NCBI RefSeq assembly: GCF_016863195.1
Contig: NZ_BOOK01000020.1
Coordinates: forward strand, 124,001 to 188,000
Length of the DNA stretch: 64,000 bases
Direction of reading: 5' to 3'
DNA from: Paraplanobispora takensis
GTDB taxonomy: Bacteria > Actinomycetota > Actinomycetes > Streptosporangiales > Streptosporangiaceae
Within the stretch, counting starts at the first letter, position 1. Every line of letters starts with the position of its first letter. The translations under genes were made by a program, and so were the position numbers. The notes beneath the pieces are model-generated. The model searched no databases and was not told where the DNA came from. It worked only from the letters and a program-made list of their open reading frames with translations. Positions 8,565-16,449 of this stretch are shown piece after piece.

Positions 8565-9788
8565 ATGGCCGGTCTGGTGATCGAGGAGACACCGATCCGG
8601 GACGGCTCGCAGGTGGAGCGCTTCGCGCGCACCTGCTTCGGCGTCTCCGGCGATCAGGTGGGGATCGAGCTGGAGTTCCTGGTCTACGACCGTACGGCCG
8701 TCGCCCGCCACGTCCCCCTGACCGAGGTCGAGCCGATCCTCCCCGAACTGCCGGGCGGCAGCCGGGTGACCTTCGAGCCCGGCGGCCAGCTCGAACTGTC
8801 CGGCCCGGCCGGCCCGCCGGCGGAGGCGATCGCGGCCCTGGCGGCCGACGTCGGCCTCGTGCGCGGGGTCCTGCGGGAGGCGGGCCTGGCGCTGGCCGGG
8901 GTGGGCCTCGACCCGGTACGGCCGCCGCGGCGCCAGCTGCGCCTGCCCCGCTACGAGGCGATGGCGGAGTTCCTGGGCCGGCCGTACGGCGCGCTGATGA
9001 TGTGCTCCACCGCGTCGATCCAGGTCAACCTGGATCTGGGCGACCGGCCCGCCGCGCGGTGGGAGCGGGCGCACGCGCTGGGACCGGTGCTGAGCGCGGC
9101 CTTCGCCAACTCGCCGCTGCGCGAGGGCCGGCCGACGGGCTGGATGTCGGGCCGCCAGGCCGTCTGGGAGCGGCTGGACCGCACGCGGACGGCTCCGGTC
9201 CCCTCCACCGGCGACCCGGTGGAGGACTGGGCCCGCTATCTCCTCGACGCCCGGCTCATGCTGGTGCGCGAGGACGGGGGAGGGTGCCGTCCGGTCCGCG
9301 ACGGCTCGACGTTCCGCGACTGGCTGGGCGCGCGGGGACGCCCGCCGACCATGGAGGACCTGCTCTACCACGCCACGACGGTCTTCCCCCCGGTCCGGCC
9401 CCGGGGCTGGCTGGAGATCCGCTATCTCGACGCCCAGCACGCGGCGGACTGGCCGGTGTGCGCGGCGGTGACCCACGCTCTGGTGACGGACGACCGCGCG
9501 GCCGACGCGGCGCTGGCCGCGTGCGAGGCCCACCGGGACGCCTGGGTGCGGGCGGCGCGCTGCGGCCTGGCGGACCCGCCGCTGAGACGGGCCGCCGAGG
9601 CCTGCTTCCGCGCCGCGATCGAGGCGCTGCCCCGGCTTGGGGTCCCCGCGCACCTGGTCGGCGAGGTCTCCGCCTTCGCCGACCGCCACGTGACGACCGG
9701 GCGGTCCCCGGCCTGCGACCTGATGGACCTGGTGAACCGGCCCGGACGGCACCTGCCGGCCTGGCTGATCGAGGAAGGGCGGGCATGA
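8565..9788 (+). CDS. egtA: EgtA, glutamate-cysteine ligase of ergothioneine synthesis
   Basis: The 407-residue protein belongs to the GCS2/EgtA ligase family, with the substrate and metal region VGIELEFLVYD near residue 30 and MCSTASIQVNLDLGD near residue 147. It joins glutamate and cysteine with ATP to give gamma-glutamylcysteine, the sulfur donor used by EgtB. It is the first gene of a complete egtABCDE set. The stop overlaps the egtB start (ATGA), which indicates coupling. A good ribosome site (GGGGGAGAGG) precedes the ATG. The name rests on family features plus the unambiguous neighbours. Confidence 0.93.
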   Translation: MAGLVIEETPIRDGSQVERFARTCFGVSGDQVGIELEFLVYDRTAVARHVPLTEVEPILPELPGGSRVTFEPGGQLELSGPAGPPAEAIAALAADVGLVRGVLREAGLALAGVGLDPVRPPRRQLRLPRYEAMAEFLGRPYGALMMCSTASIQVNLDLGDRPAARWERAHALGPVLSAAFANSPLREGRPTGWMSGRQAVWERLDRTRTAPVPSTGDPVEDWARYLLDARLMLVREDGGGCRPVRDGSTFRDWLGARGRPPTMEDLLYHATTVFPPVRPRGWLEIRYLDAQHAADWPVCAAVTHALVTDDRAADAALAACEAHRDAWVRAARCGLADPPLRRAAEACFRAAIEALPRLGVPAHLVGEVSAFADRHVTTGRSPACDLMDLVNRPGRHLPAWLIEEGRA

Positions 9789-11086
9789 ACGACGTCAAGG
9801 AGCGCATCGCCGCGCAGCTGGCCGCCGTACGGGGGCGGTCGCTGACCTATACCGACGCCGAGGACGACCTGCTGCTGCGCCAGCACTCGGCGCTGATGTC
9901 CCCGCTGGTGTGGGACCTGGCGCACGTCGGCAACTACGAGGAGCTGTGGGTGCTGCGGGAGGCGGGCGGCATCACGCCGCTGCGCCCGGAGATCGACGAC
10001 ATCTACGACGCCTTCAAGCACCCGCGCAAGGACCGCCCGTCCCTGCCGATCCTGGGACCGGGGGAGGCACGCCGGTACATCTCGGGCGTGCGGGGCCGGG
10101 TGCTGGACGTGCTGGACGCCATCGACCTGGAGGACCCCGACCCGCTGCGCCGCGGCGGTTTCGTCTTCGGCCTGGTGATCCAGCACGAGCACCAGCACGA
10201 CGAGACGATGCTGGCCACGCTGCAGCTGTCGAGACAGCCGGGCCTGGTCCGCGACGGGGAGCTGCCGCCCGGCCGGGCCGCGGGGCCGGCGGAGGTGTTC
10301 GTCCCCGCCGGGCCCTTCACGATGGGCACCGACACGCTGCCGTGGGCCTACGACAACGAGCGCCCGGCCCACCGGGTCGAGCTGCCCGCCTACTGGATCG
10401 ACCGGTTCCCCGTCGGCAACGCCGCCTACGCCGCCTTCATCGAGGACGGCGGCTACGACGACCCGCGCTGGTGGTCGGCCGAGGGCCGGCGATGGCGGCA
10501 GGAGAGCCGCGCCTTCGCCCCGCTGTTCTGGACCAGGGAGGGCGGCGCCTGGTGGCGCACCCGCTTCGGGCGGATGGAGCCGGTGCCCATGGACGAGCCG
10601 GTCCAGCACGTGTGCTGGTACGAGGCCGACGCCTACGCCCGCTGGGCGGGCAAGCGGCTGCCGACCGAGGCCGAGTGGGAGAAGGCCTGCGGCTGGGACC
10701 CCGAGGCGGAGCGGGCGCGGCGCTATCCCTGGGGCGACGACGACCCCGGGCCCGGCCGGGCCAACCTCGGCCACCGCGCGGCGCGCCCCGCCCCGCTGGG
10801 CGCCTATCCCGCCGGGGCGAGCGCCTACGGCGTGGAGCAGATGATCGGGGAGGTGTGGGAGTGGACGGACTCCTGCTTCCTGCCGCACCCGGGCTTTCGC
10901 AGCTTCCCCTACCGGGAGTACAGCGAGGTCTTCTTCGGCGGCGACTACCGGGTCCTGCGCGGCGGATCGTGGGCCGCGGACCCGGCCGTGGTCCGCACGA
11001 CGTTCCGCAACTGGGACTACCCGATCCGCCGGCAGATCTTCTCCGGCTTCCGCTGCGCCCGCTCGGCCTCCCCGGAGCAGGCGTAA
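9785..11086 (+). CDS. egtB: EgtB, hercynine oxygenase (C-S bond forming)
   Basis: The 433-residue protein has an N-terminal DinB-like domain and a C-terminal formylglycine-generating-enzyme (sulfatase-modifying) domain ending RGGSWAADP...FSGFRCAR. The iron ligands expected for EgtB are visible: H47 in WDLAHVGN, and H134 and H138 in QHEHQHDE. The enzyme uses O2 and iron to attach gamma-glutamylcysteine to hercynine as a sulfoxide. Length and motif order match characterised actinobacterial EgtB. It overlaps egtA by four bases, and its TAA stop shares a base with the egtC ATG. Confidence 0.96.
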   Translation: MNDVKERIAAQLAAVRGRSLTYTDAEDDLLLRQHSALMSPLVWDLAHVGNYEELWVLREAGGITPLRPEIDDIYDAFKHPRKDRPSLPILGPGEARRYISGVRGRVLDVLDAIDLEDPDPLRRGGFVFGLVIQHEHQHDETMLATLQLSRQPGLVRDGELPPGRAAGPAEVFVPAGPFTMGTDTLPWAYDNERPAHRVELPAYWIDRFPVGNAAYAAFIEDGGYDDPRWWSAEGRRWRQESRAFAPLFWTREGGAWWRTRFGRMEPVPMDEPVQHVCWYEADAYARWAGKRLPTEAEWEKACGWDPEAERARRYPWGDDDPGPGRANLGHRAARPAPLGAYPAGASAYGVEQMIGEVWEWTDSCFLPHPGFRSFPYREYSEVFFGGDYRVLRGGSWAADPAVVRTTFRNWDYPIRRQIFSGFRCARSASPEQA

Positions 11087-11865
11087 TGTGCCGTCACGCG
11101 GCGTGGCTGGGCGCCCCGCGCACCCTCGCCTCGCTGATCCACGAGCCGGAGTACGGCCTGCTCACGCAGTCCTACGCGCCCCGTCTGCAGCGCTACGGCA
11201 CGGTCAACGCCGACGGCTACGGCATGGGCTGGTACGGCCCCGGCCAGGACGAGCCGGTCCGCTACCGCCGTACGGTCCCCGTCTGGGGTGACGCCAACCT
11301 GCCCGGACTGGCGCGCGCCGCCCGCTCGCACTGCCTGCTGGCGGCCGTGCGCTCGGCCACCGTCGGCATGCCGATCGAGGAGACGGCCACCGCGCCCTTC
11401 GCCGACGGGCGGTGGCTGCTCAGCCACAACGGCCGCGTCGACCGGGACGCGGTCAGGGACCTCGCCGACGACCTGCCCGGCGGCGCGGAGAGCCCCTGCG
11501 ACTCCGCGTGGCTGGCCGCCGGGGTGTTCGCGCGGCGCCGCGCCGGGCTCCCGCTCGGCGAGGCGCTGGCCGAGGTCGTCGTCCACGCCGGGGCCAAGGA
11601 TCCCGGCGCCCGGTTGAACCTGCTCGCCTGCGACGGGACGTCGCTGGCCGCGACCGCCTGGGGCGACACCCTCTTCTTCCACGACTCCCTCCACGGCTCC
11701 CCGCCCGGCGACGCCCGTGAGGACCTCCTCCACCGCGCAGAGGATCCCGGCGGCGGCGTGCTCGTGGCGAGCGAGCCGCTGGACGGACGGCCCGGCTGGC
11801 GGGCCGTACCGGAGCGGAGCCTGCTGCTCGTCTCGGCCGGGGAGGTCCGCCTCCGGCCGCTGTGA
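11086..11865 (+). CDS. egtC: EgtC, gamma-glutamyl hercynylcysteine sulfoxide amidohydrolase
   Basis: The 259-residue protein is a class II (Ntn) glutamine amidotransferase-like hydrolase. Its start MCRHAAWLG places the catalytic cysteine at position 2, to be exposed after removal of Met1. DGYGMGWYG and LLSHNGRVD are the usual conserved blocks. In the ergothioneine pathway it removes the glutamyl group from the EgtB product. The start overlaps the egtB stop as TAATG, so translation is coupled. A 97-base spacer with direct repeats separates it from egtD. Confidence 0.95.
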   Translation: MCRHAAWLGAPRTLASLIHEPEYGLLTQSYAPRLQRYGTVNADGYGMGWYGPGQDEPVRYRRTVPVWGDANLPGLARAARSHCLLAAVRSATVGMPIEETATAPFADGRWLLSHNGRVDRDAVRDLADDLPGGAESPCDSAWLAAGVFARRRAGLPLGEALAEVVVHAGAKDPGARLNLLACDGTSLAATAWGDTLFFHDSLHGSPPGDAREDLLHRAEDPGGGVLVASEPLDGRPGWRAVPERSLLLVSAGEVRLRPL

Positions 11866-11881
11866 TCCACCGGCCGTGATC

Positions 11882-11948
11882 CACCGGCATCCGTCATGTC
11901 CCACCGGCTGTGATCCGCCCGCGCACCGGCATCCGTCACATCCCACCG
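11882..11948 (+). repeat. Imperfect 25-bp direct repeat between egtC and egtD
   Basis: Two copies, 11882-11906 and 11924-11948, share CACCGGCATCCGTCA and then CCCACCG, differing at two positions. A third partial copy lies just before. They fill the only sizeable gap inside the egt operon; the egtD ribosome site AGGAG follows at 11953. No function is apparent. Confidence 0.7.
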
Positions 11949-11962
11949 ACCCAGGAGACTTC

Positions 11963-12943
11963 ATGCCCGTCCGTCAGTCAGCCGTGCACATGATCGACCA
12001 CCTCGACCGCGACCATCTGCGCCGGGCCCTCGAACACGACGTCCGAGCCGGCCTGACGGCGACGCCCAAGCAGCTGCCGCCCAAGTGGTTCTACGACGCC
12101 GCGGGCAGCGAGCTGTTCACCCGCATCACCCGGCTGCCCGAGTACTACCCGACCCGCAGGGAGCTGGCCATCCTGAAGACGCGGGCCGGCGACATCGCCG
12201 CGGCCGGCGGGGCGGACACGCTGGTCGAGCTCGGCTCGGGGACCAGCGAGAAGACCGTCCTGCTGCTGGAGGCCCTCACCTCGGCGGGGACGCTGCGCAC
12301 CTACACGCCGGTGGACGTCGACGCGCTCACCCTGGCCGAGGCGGGCCGGCGGATCGCCGCCGGGTTCCCCGGGCTCACCGTGCGGGCGGTCTGCGCCGAC
12401 TTCGAGCGCCACCTCGGCCTGCTGCCGCGCACCGGCCGGCGCATGGTGGCCTTCCTCGGCGGCACCATCGGCAACCTCGACCCCGCCGCGCGGGAGGTGT
12501 TCCTGAAGGACCTGCGCGCCACCCTGCGCCCCGGCGACACGTTCCTGCTGGGGGCGGACCTGGTCAAGGACACCGGCCGGCTGGTGGCGGCCTACGACGA
12601 CGCGGCCGGGGTGACGGCCGCCTTCAACCGCAACGTCCTGCACGTGATCAACCGGGAGCTGGCGGCCGACTTCGAGCCGGACGCCTTCGAGCACGTCGCG
12701 CTGTACGACGAGCGGCACGACTGGATCGAGATGCGGCTGCGCGCGACCCGGGACATGCGGGTGACGATCGGCGGCCTCGGCCTGACGGCGTCGTTCGCCG
12801 CCGGGGAGGAGATGCGCACCGAGATCAGCGCCAAGTTTCGCTTGGAAGGGCTGCGGGACGAGCTCGCCGCCGCCGGGTTCGCGACCCTGCGCCAGTACAC
12901 CGACCCCACCGGGGACTTCAGCCTCACCCTGGCCGGTGCATGA
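11963..12943 (+). CDS. egtD: EgtD, histidine N-alpha-trimethyltransferase
   Basis: The 326-residue protein is of the Egt-D methyltransferase family. The SAM motif is LVELGSGTSEKT, and FLGGTIGNLDP and ERHDWIEMRL are the family blocks. It trimethylates histidine to hercynine, the committed step of ergothioneine synthesis. ATG 11963 is chosen for its AGGAG site five bases upstream, and the length matches known EgtD proteins. The stop overlaps the egtE start (ATGA). Confidence 0.96.
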   Translation: MPVRQSAVHMIDHLDRDHLRRALEHDVRAGLTATPKQLPPKWFYDAAGSELFTRITRLPEYYPTRRELAILKTRAGDIAAAGGADTLVELGSGTSEKTVLLLEALTSAGTLRTYTPVDVDALTLAEAGRRIAAGFPGLTVRAVCADFERHLGLLPRTGRRMVAFLGGTIGNLDPAAREVFLKDLRATLRPGDTFLLGADLVKDTGRLVAAYDDAAGVTAAFNRNVLHVINRELAADFEPDAFEHVALYDERHDWIEMRLRATRDMRVTIGGLGLTASFAAGEEMRTEISAKFRLEGLRDELAAAGFATLRQYTDPTGDFSLTLAGA

Positions 12944-14325
12944 CCGCCGGAGCCGGTGGAGCCCGGCCGGTGCGCGGTCACCCGGGCCCGGGAGGCGGTG
13001 ACCCACGCGGTACGGCGGCGGTCGCGGCGGCCTGGCGGACGGCGCGGTCCAGCGTGCCGCCCGGCCATCTCGACGCCGCCGGGTGCAACGTCCCCAGCGA
13101 CCGGGTGCTCGACGCCGTCGTCGGTCACCTGCGGCGGGAGCGCGAGGTGGGCGGTTACGGCGCGGTGGCGGATCTGGGTACGGCCAGGTCCGCGCTGGCC
13201 GCCCTGGTCGGCGCTCACGCGCGCGACGTCGCCTTCCTGGAGAGCGGGACGGCGGCGACGGCGGCGCTGCTCGGCGGGTGGCGGCTGGCCCCGGGCAGCC
13301 GCGTCGGCCACATCCGCACCGAGTACGGCAGCACGCTCATGCTGCTGCGCCGCCTGGCCGCCGAGCGGGGGATACGGCTGGTCGAGGTGCCCGTGGACGG
13401 CGACTCCCGCGTCGACCTGGACGCCCTGCGGGAGGTGCTGGCCGGCGGGCTGGACCTGCTGACCGTCCCGCACGTCGCCTCGCACCGGGGCGTCGTACAG
13501 CCGGCCCGGGAGATCGGGCGGCTGTGCCGCGAGGCCGGCGTGCCCCTGGTCCTCGACGTGTGCCAGTCCCTCGGGCACGTGGACACCGGCGGCATCGGCG
13601 CCGCCGCCTACGTCGGGACCTCCCGCAAGTGGCTGGCCGGGCCGCGCGGGGTCGGCTTCCTGATCGCACCCGGCCTGGCCGGACCCGGCGGGGGGAGCCA
13701 GGAGGGCGGCCGGAACGGGCGGGAGAGCGCGGACGGGTTCGGGCCGGCGGGCGCGGACGGGCTGGGGCGGGAGGCGGACGGGCTGGGGCGGGAGGCGGAC
13801 GGGTTCGGGCCGACAAGCGCGGATGGGCTGGGGCGGGTGATGGACGCCGCGGCACCCTCGCTCGGGGGGCACCTCTGGGTGGGCGGGCAGCCGTCGCCGC
13901 TGGCGGGCGCGGCCAGGTACGAGAGCGCCGAGGCGTCGATGGCGGCGCGGTCCGGGCTGGGCGTCGCCGTACTGGAGCACCACGCGCTGGGCCCGGCCGC
14001 CCTCCGCGCCCGGCTGGCGGAGCTGGGCGTCACGGCCCGACGGCTGCTGGACGGGGCCGGTGGCTGGCGGGCGGGCGAGCCGCTCGACGAGCCGTCCGCC
14101 GTCGTCACCCTGCGACCGCCGCCCGGCGCGGACCCCGTGGCGGCGGTCGAGGAGGCGGGAGCCCGGGCGGCCGCGGCGTCGTTGCTGGTGGGCACCGTAC
14201 CGGTGGCCAGGGCGCCGCTGGACATGGCCGCACCCGTGCTGCGCGTCTCGCCCTCCCCGGGCGCGGAGGAGGAGAGTCTGCACGCCCTCGCGCGGATCCT
14301 GGCGGGCCGGCCGGTCAGCGCCTGA
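12940..14325 (+). CDS. egtE: EgtE, PLP-dependent C-S lyase of ergothioneine synthesis, with an internal repeat insert
   Basis: The 461-residue protein is an aminotransferase class V-type PLP enzyme. LVLDVCQSLGHVD supplies the cofactor aspartate, and the Schiff-base lysine is K230 in TSRKWLAGPRG. It cleaves hercynylcysteine sulfoxide to ergothioneine. Residues 264-300 form a low-complexity insert built from in-frame 7-residue repeats (DGLGREA and variants); these make it longer than usual for the family. The insert lies after the active-site lysine, probably in a surface loop, so activity may be kept. The 3' end abuts the acyltransferase relic. Confidence 0.93.
   Translation: MTAGAGGARPVRGHPGPGGGDPRGTAAVAAAWRTARSSVPPGHLDAAGCNVPSDRVLDAVVGHLRREREVGGYGAVADLGTARSALAALVGAHARDVAFLESGTAATAALLGGWRLAPGSRVGHIRTEYGSTLMLLRRLAAERGIRLVEVPVDGDSRVDLDALREVLAGGLDLLTVPHVASHRGVVQPAREIGRLCREAGVPLVLDVCQSLGHVDTGGIGAAAYVGTSRKWLAGPRGVGFLIAPGLAGPGGGSQEGGRNGRESADGFGPAGADGLGREADGLGREADGFGPTSADGLGRVMDAAAPSLGGHLWVGGQPSPLAGAARYESAEASMAARSGLGVAVLEHHALGPAALRARLAELGVTARRLLDGAGGWRAGEPLDEPSAVVTLRPPPGADPVAAVEEAGARAAAASLLVGTVPVARAPLDMAAPVLRVSPSPGAEEESLHALARILAGRPVSA
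13730..13840 (+). repeat. 21-bp in-frame tandem repeat inside egtE
   Basis: Two perfect 21-bp units (13753-13773 and 13774-13794, GCGGACGGGCTGGGGCGG then GAG) are flanked by diverged units. Because 21 is a multiple of three, the array adds 7-residue blocks without breaking the frame. Confidence 0.85.
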
Positions 14326-14440
14326 CGAATACGGCGAAAGAGATGATCGCGCGCACCCCGCCGAGGGCGTCCGGGCGTCCGGCCGCTACGGGAAAACCCG
14401 GCTCGACGACGGGTTTCAGCCTAGAACTTGTTTCGGTCAC
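14315..14440 (-). pseudogene. Truncated acyltransferase 5' relic
   Basis: From the GTG at 14440 the minus strand reads VTETSSRLKPVVEPGF and then DALGGVRAI. These match the acyltransferase encoded at 7156 (TETSSRLEPAVRPGS, DALDGMRAV). Homology stops at the end of egtE and the frame closes at 14315, so only about 38 codons of a 409-codon gene remain. It is the coding part of the right-hand direct repeat. Confidence 0.85.
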
Positions 14441-14510
14441 TTTTCCGCATCCCTGAGTGACGTGGGTGATCGGCGTCACTAACATACTGGCGAGTAGAAC
14501 GTGATTTAAG
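14345..14510. repeat. Right direct repeat flanking the sigma/egt block
   Basis: This is the partner of 7061-7224 in the same orientation. It holds the acyltransferase relic and the duplicated upstream region, including AACATA (14481-14486), ATTTAA (14504-14509) with 17 bases between, and TACT-GGCG-AGTA (14485-14496). Here the region lies upstream of the second DUF3068 gene and may serve as its promoter. Confidence 0.85.
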
Positions 14511-14562
14511 TATCTTTCACCCCCCATACCCCTGCATTGCGGGAAGCTCCTCAGGAGGATCA

Positions 14563-15501
14563 ATGCGCCGAGTAGTCGGAGTTGTTCTCTTAGCCATCGG
14601 GGCATTCCTCATCGTCCTGGCGCCGTTGGTGCGGTTCCAGATCGGCGGCAATCTCATCGCGGCGCCCGCCGACCAGTACGGGGTCAGCAAGCTGGAGGCG
14701 TCGGGAGCCCAGTACTTCAGCATCAAGGACCTCAAGGTGCTGACCGGTGATCTCGGCATCACCGTGACCACCCGCGGAGACGTGTCCCAGGCCCAGGGTG
14801 ACACGGTCGTCTGGGACGAGTTCACCGCGGTCAACGATGTGACGAACAACAATCCCGGCATCTCGATCACCGAGCGCCGCAGCGCCTTCGACAAGTACAC
14901 CGGCGAGGGCGTCACCTGCTGCGCGGTGAACATCGACAAGAAGCCGATCAAGATCGAGGGCCAGGTCTACAAGTGGCCCTTCGACGTGGAGCAGAAGACC
15001 TACAAGGTGTTCAACTCCACCGCGGCCCAGGCCTTCGACGCCAAGTTCGCCGGTGAGGACCAGGTCAACGGCGTTCCGGTCTACAAGTTCGAGCAGACCG
15101 TGCCGCCGACCAAGACCGAGACCCGCTCGGTCCCCGCCTCGGTGATGGGGGTGACCGACGCGACCGGCGACGTCCAGGTGGACCGCGTCTACGAGGGCAA
15201 GAACACCTACTGGATCGAGCCCACGACCGGCTCGCCCGTCAAGCAGGAACAGCAGCGCAACGAGGTCCTGCGGACCCAGGACGGCGCGCACAGCATCACC
15301 GCCTTCTCCGCGACCGCGAGGATGACCCCCGAGACGGTCAACGACCTGGTGTCCAACGCCACCAGCGCGAAGAACCAGATCACCATGATCAAGGTGACGC
15401 TCCCGCTGGTCCTGCTCCTGGTCGGCCTCGCCCTGCTGATCGTCGGCTTCTTCGTGCTCCGCAGCGCCGGCGGCAGCCGAAGCGTCAACGGCAAGGCGTG
15501 A
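14563..15501 (+). CDS. DUF3068 (PorA-like) membrane-anchored envelope protein, copy 2
   Basis: The 312-residue protein has an N-terminal helix (residues 5-25), an extracytoplasmic domain with the vicinal pair VTCCAVNID, and a C-terminal helix at about 280-300. It is a paralogue of the product at 4170. AGGAGGATCA before the ATG is a strong ribosome site. The stop overlaps the GTG of the polyprenyl-phosphate phosphoribosyltransferase gene, so it heads the ubiA-dprE1-dprE2 operon. The linkage to arabinan precursor genes suggests envelope glycan or lipid assembly (inference). The first copy lies in the AftD-like gene group. Confidence 0.9.
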   Translation: MRRVVGVVLLAIGAFLIVLAPLVRFQIGGNLIAAPADQYGVSKLEASGAQYFSIKDLKVLTGDLGITVTTRGDVSQAQGDTVVWDEFTAVNDVTNNNPGISITERRSAFDKYTGEGVTCCAVNIDKKPIKIEGQVYKWPFDVEQKTYKVFNSTAAQAFDAKFAGEDQVNGVPVYKFEQTVPPTKTETRSVPASVMGVTDATGDVQVDRVYEGKNTYWIEPTTGSPVKQEQQRNEVLRTQDGAHSITAFSATARMTPETVNDLVSNATSAKNQITMIKVTLPLVLLLVGLALLIVGFFVLRSAGGSRSVNGKA

Positions 15502-16427
15502 CGAACGACGAGAAAGTGATCGCACGGCCGCCGGCGGACCAGCCGGCGGCCGTTCGGCGGTTCTCCCCCCGCGCGCTGGTGCGGGCCTGCCGCCCCCGCC
15601 AGTGGCTGAAGAACGCCCTGGTGTTCGCGGCACCGGCGGCGGCGGGAGTGCTGGGGACGGCTCAGGGGGTCACGGGATCGCTCATCGCCTTCGCGGCCTT
15701 CTGCCTGGCGGCCAGCGGTGCCTACCTGCTCAACGACGCCGCCGACGTCGAGGCCGACCGCCGGCACCCCCGCAAGCGGTTCCGCCCCGTCGCGGCGGGA
15801 CTGGTCCCGGTCGTGCTCGCGCGCGTCGTCGGCACCCTGCTGATCCTGCTGTCGCCGGCCGTCGCCTCGCTGACCGGCGACTGGCGGCTGCCCGCCGTGG
15901 TCGCCGGCTATTTGGCGCTGACCTTCTCCTACACCTTCTGGCTCAAGCACCAGCCGGTGGTGGACCTGGTCGCCGTCGCGAGCTGCCACGTGATCCGGGC
16001 CTACGCCGGGGCGGTCGCGGTGGACGTGCCGGTGACGAGCTGGTTCCTGGTGGTGGTCTCCCTCGGCTCGCTGCAGCTCGTGGCGGGCAAGCGGGAGGCG
16101 GAGCTGCGGGCCGCGGGGGAGAACGCCAGCGGCAACTCCACGCGGGCCATCCTGGCGGCCTACAGCCCCTCCTATCTCGCGCAGGTCCGCACGATGTCGT
16201 CGGGCGCGATGATCGTCACCTACTGCCTGTGGGCGCTCAACGACCATCCCGGGCCGTTCTACGGGCTCAGCATCGTCCCCTTCGTGCTCATCGTGCTGCG
16301 GCACAACCTCCTGGTGGACCGGGGCGTCGGGGAGGAGCCCGAGGAGCTGGCCCTGCGCGACCGGCCCATCCAGGTGTTCATCGCCGTCCTGCTCGCGTTG
16401 CTCGTCACGGGGATCTACCTGACGTGA
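15498..16427 (+). CDS. ubiA: Decaprenyl-phosphate phosphoribosyltransferase (UbiA family)
   Basis: The 309-residue protein has about nine helices and the UbiA-family acidic motif YLLNDAADVEADRRHPRKRFRP. The RHPRKRFRP extension is characteristic of the DPPR synthase branch (Rv3806c type) rather than of quinone prenyltransferases. It transfers phosphoribose from PRPP to decaprenyl phosphate, the first step toward decaprenyl-phospho-arabinose. The GTG start overlaps the DUF3068 stop, and dprE1 starts 22 bases after its end, so the pathway genes are in one operon. Confidence 0.92.
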   Translation: MTNDEKVIARPPADQPAAVRRFSPRALVRACRPRQWLKNALVFAAPAAAGVLGTAQGVTGSLIAFAAFCLAASGAYLLNDAADVEADRRHPRKRFRPVAAGLVPVVLARVVGTLLILLSPAVASLTGDWRLPAVVAGYLALTFSYTFWLKHQPVVDLVAVASCHVIRAYAGAVAVDVPVTSWFLVVVSLGSLQLVAGKREAELRAAGENASGNSTRAILAAYSPSYLAQVRTMSSGAMIVTYCLWALNDHPGPFYGLSIVPFVLIVLRHNLLVDRGVGEEPEELALRDRPIQVFIAVLLALLVTGIYLT

Positions 16428-16449
16428 CCTCTGCCGTAGTCTCACCGCT

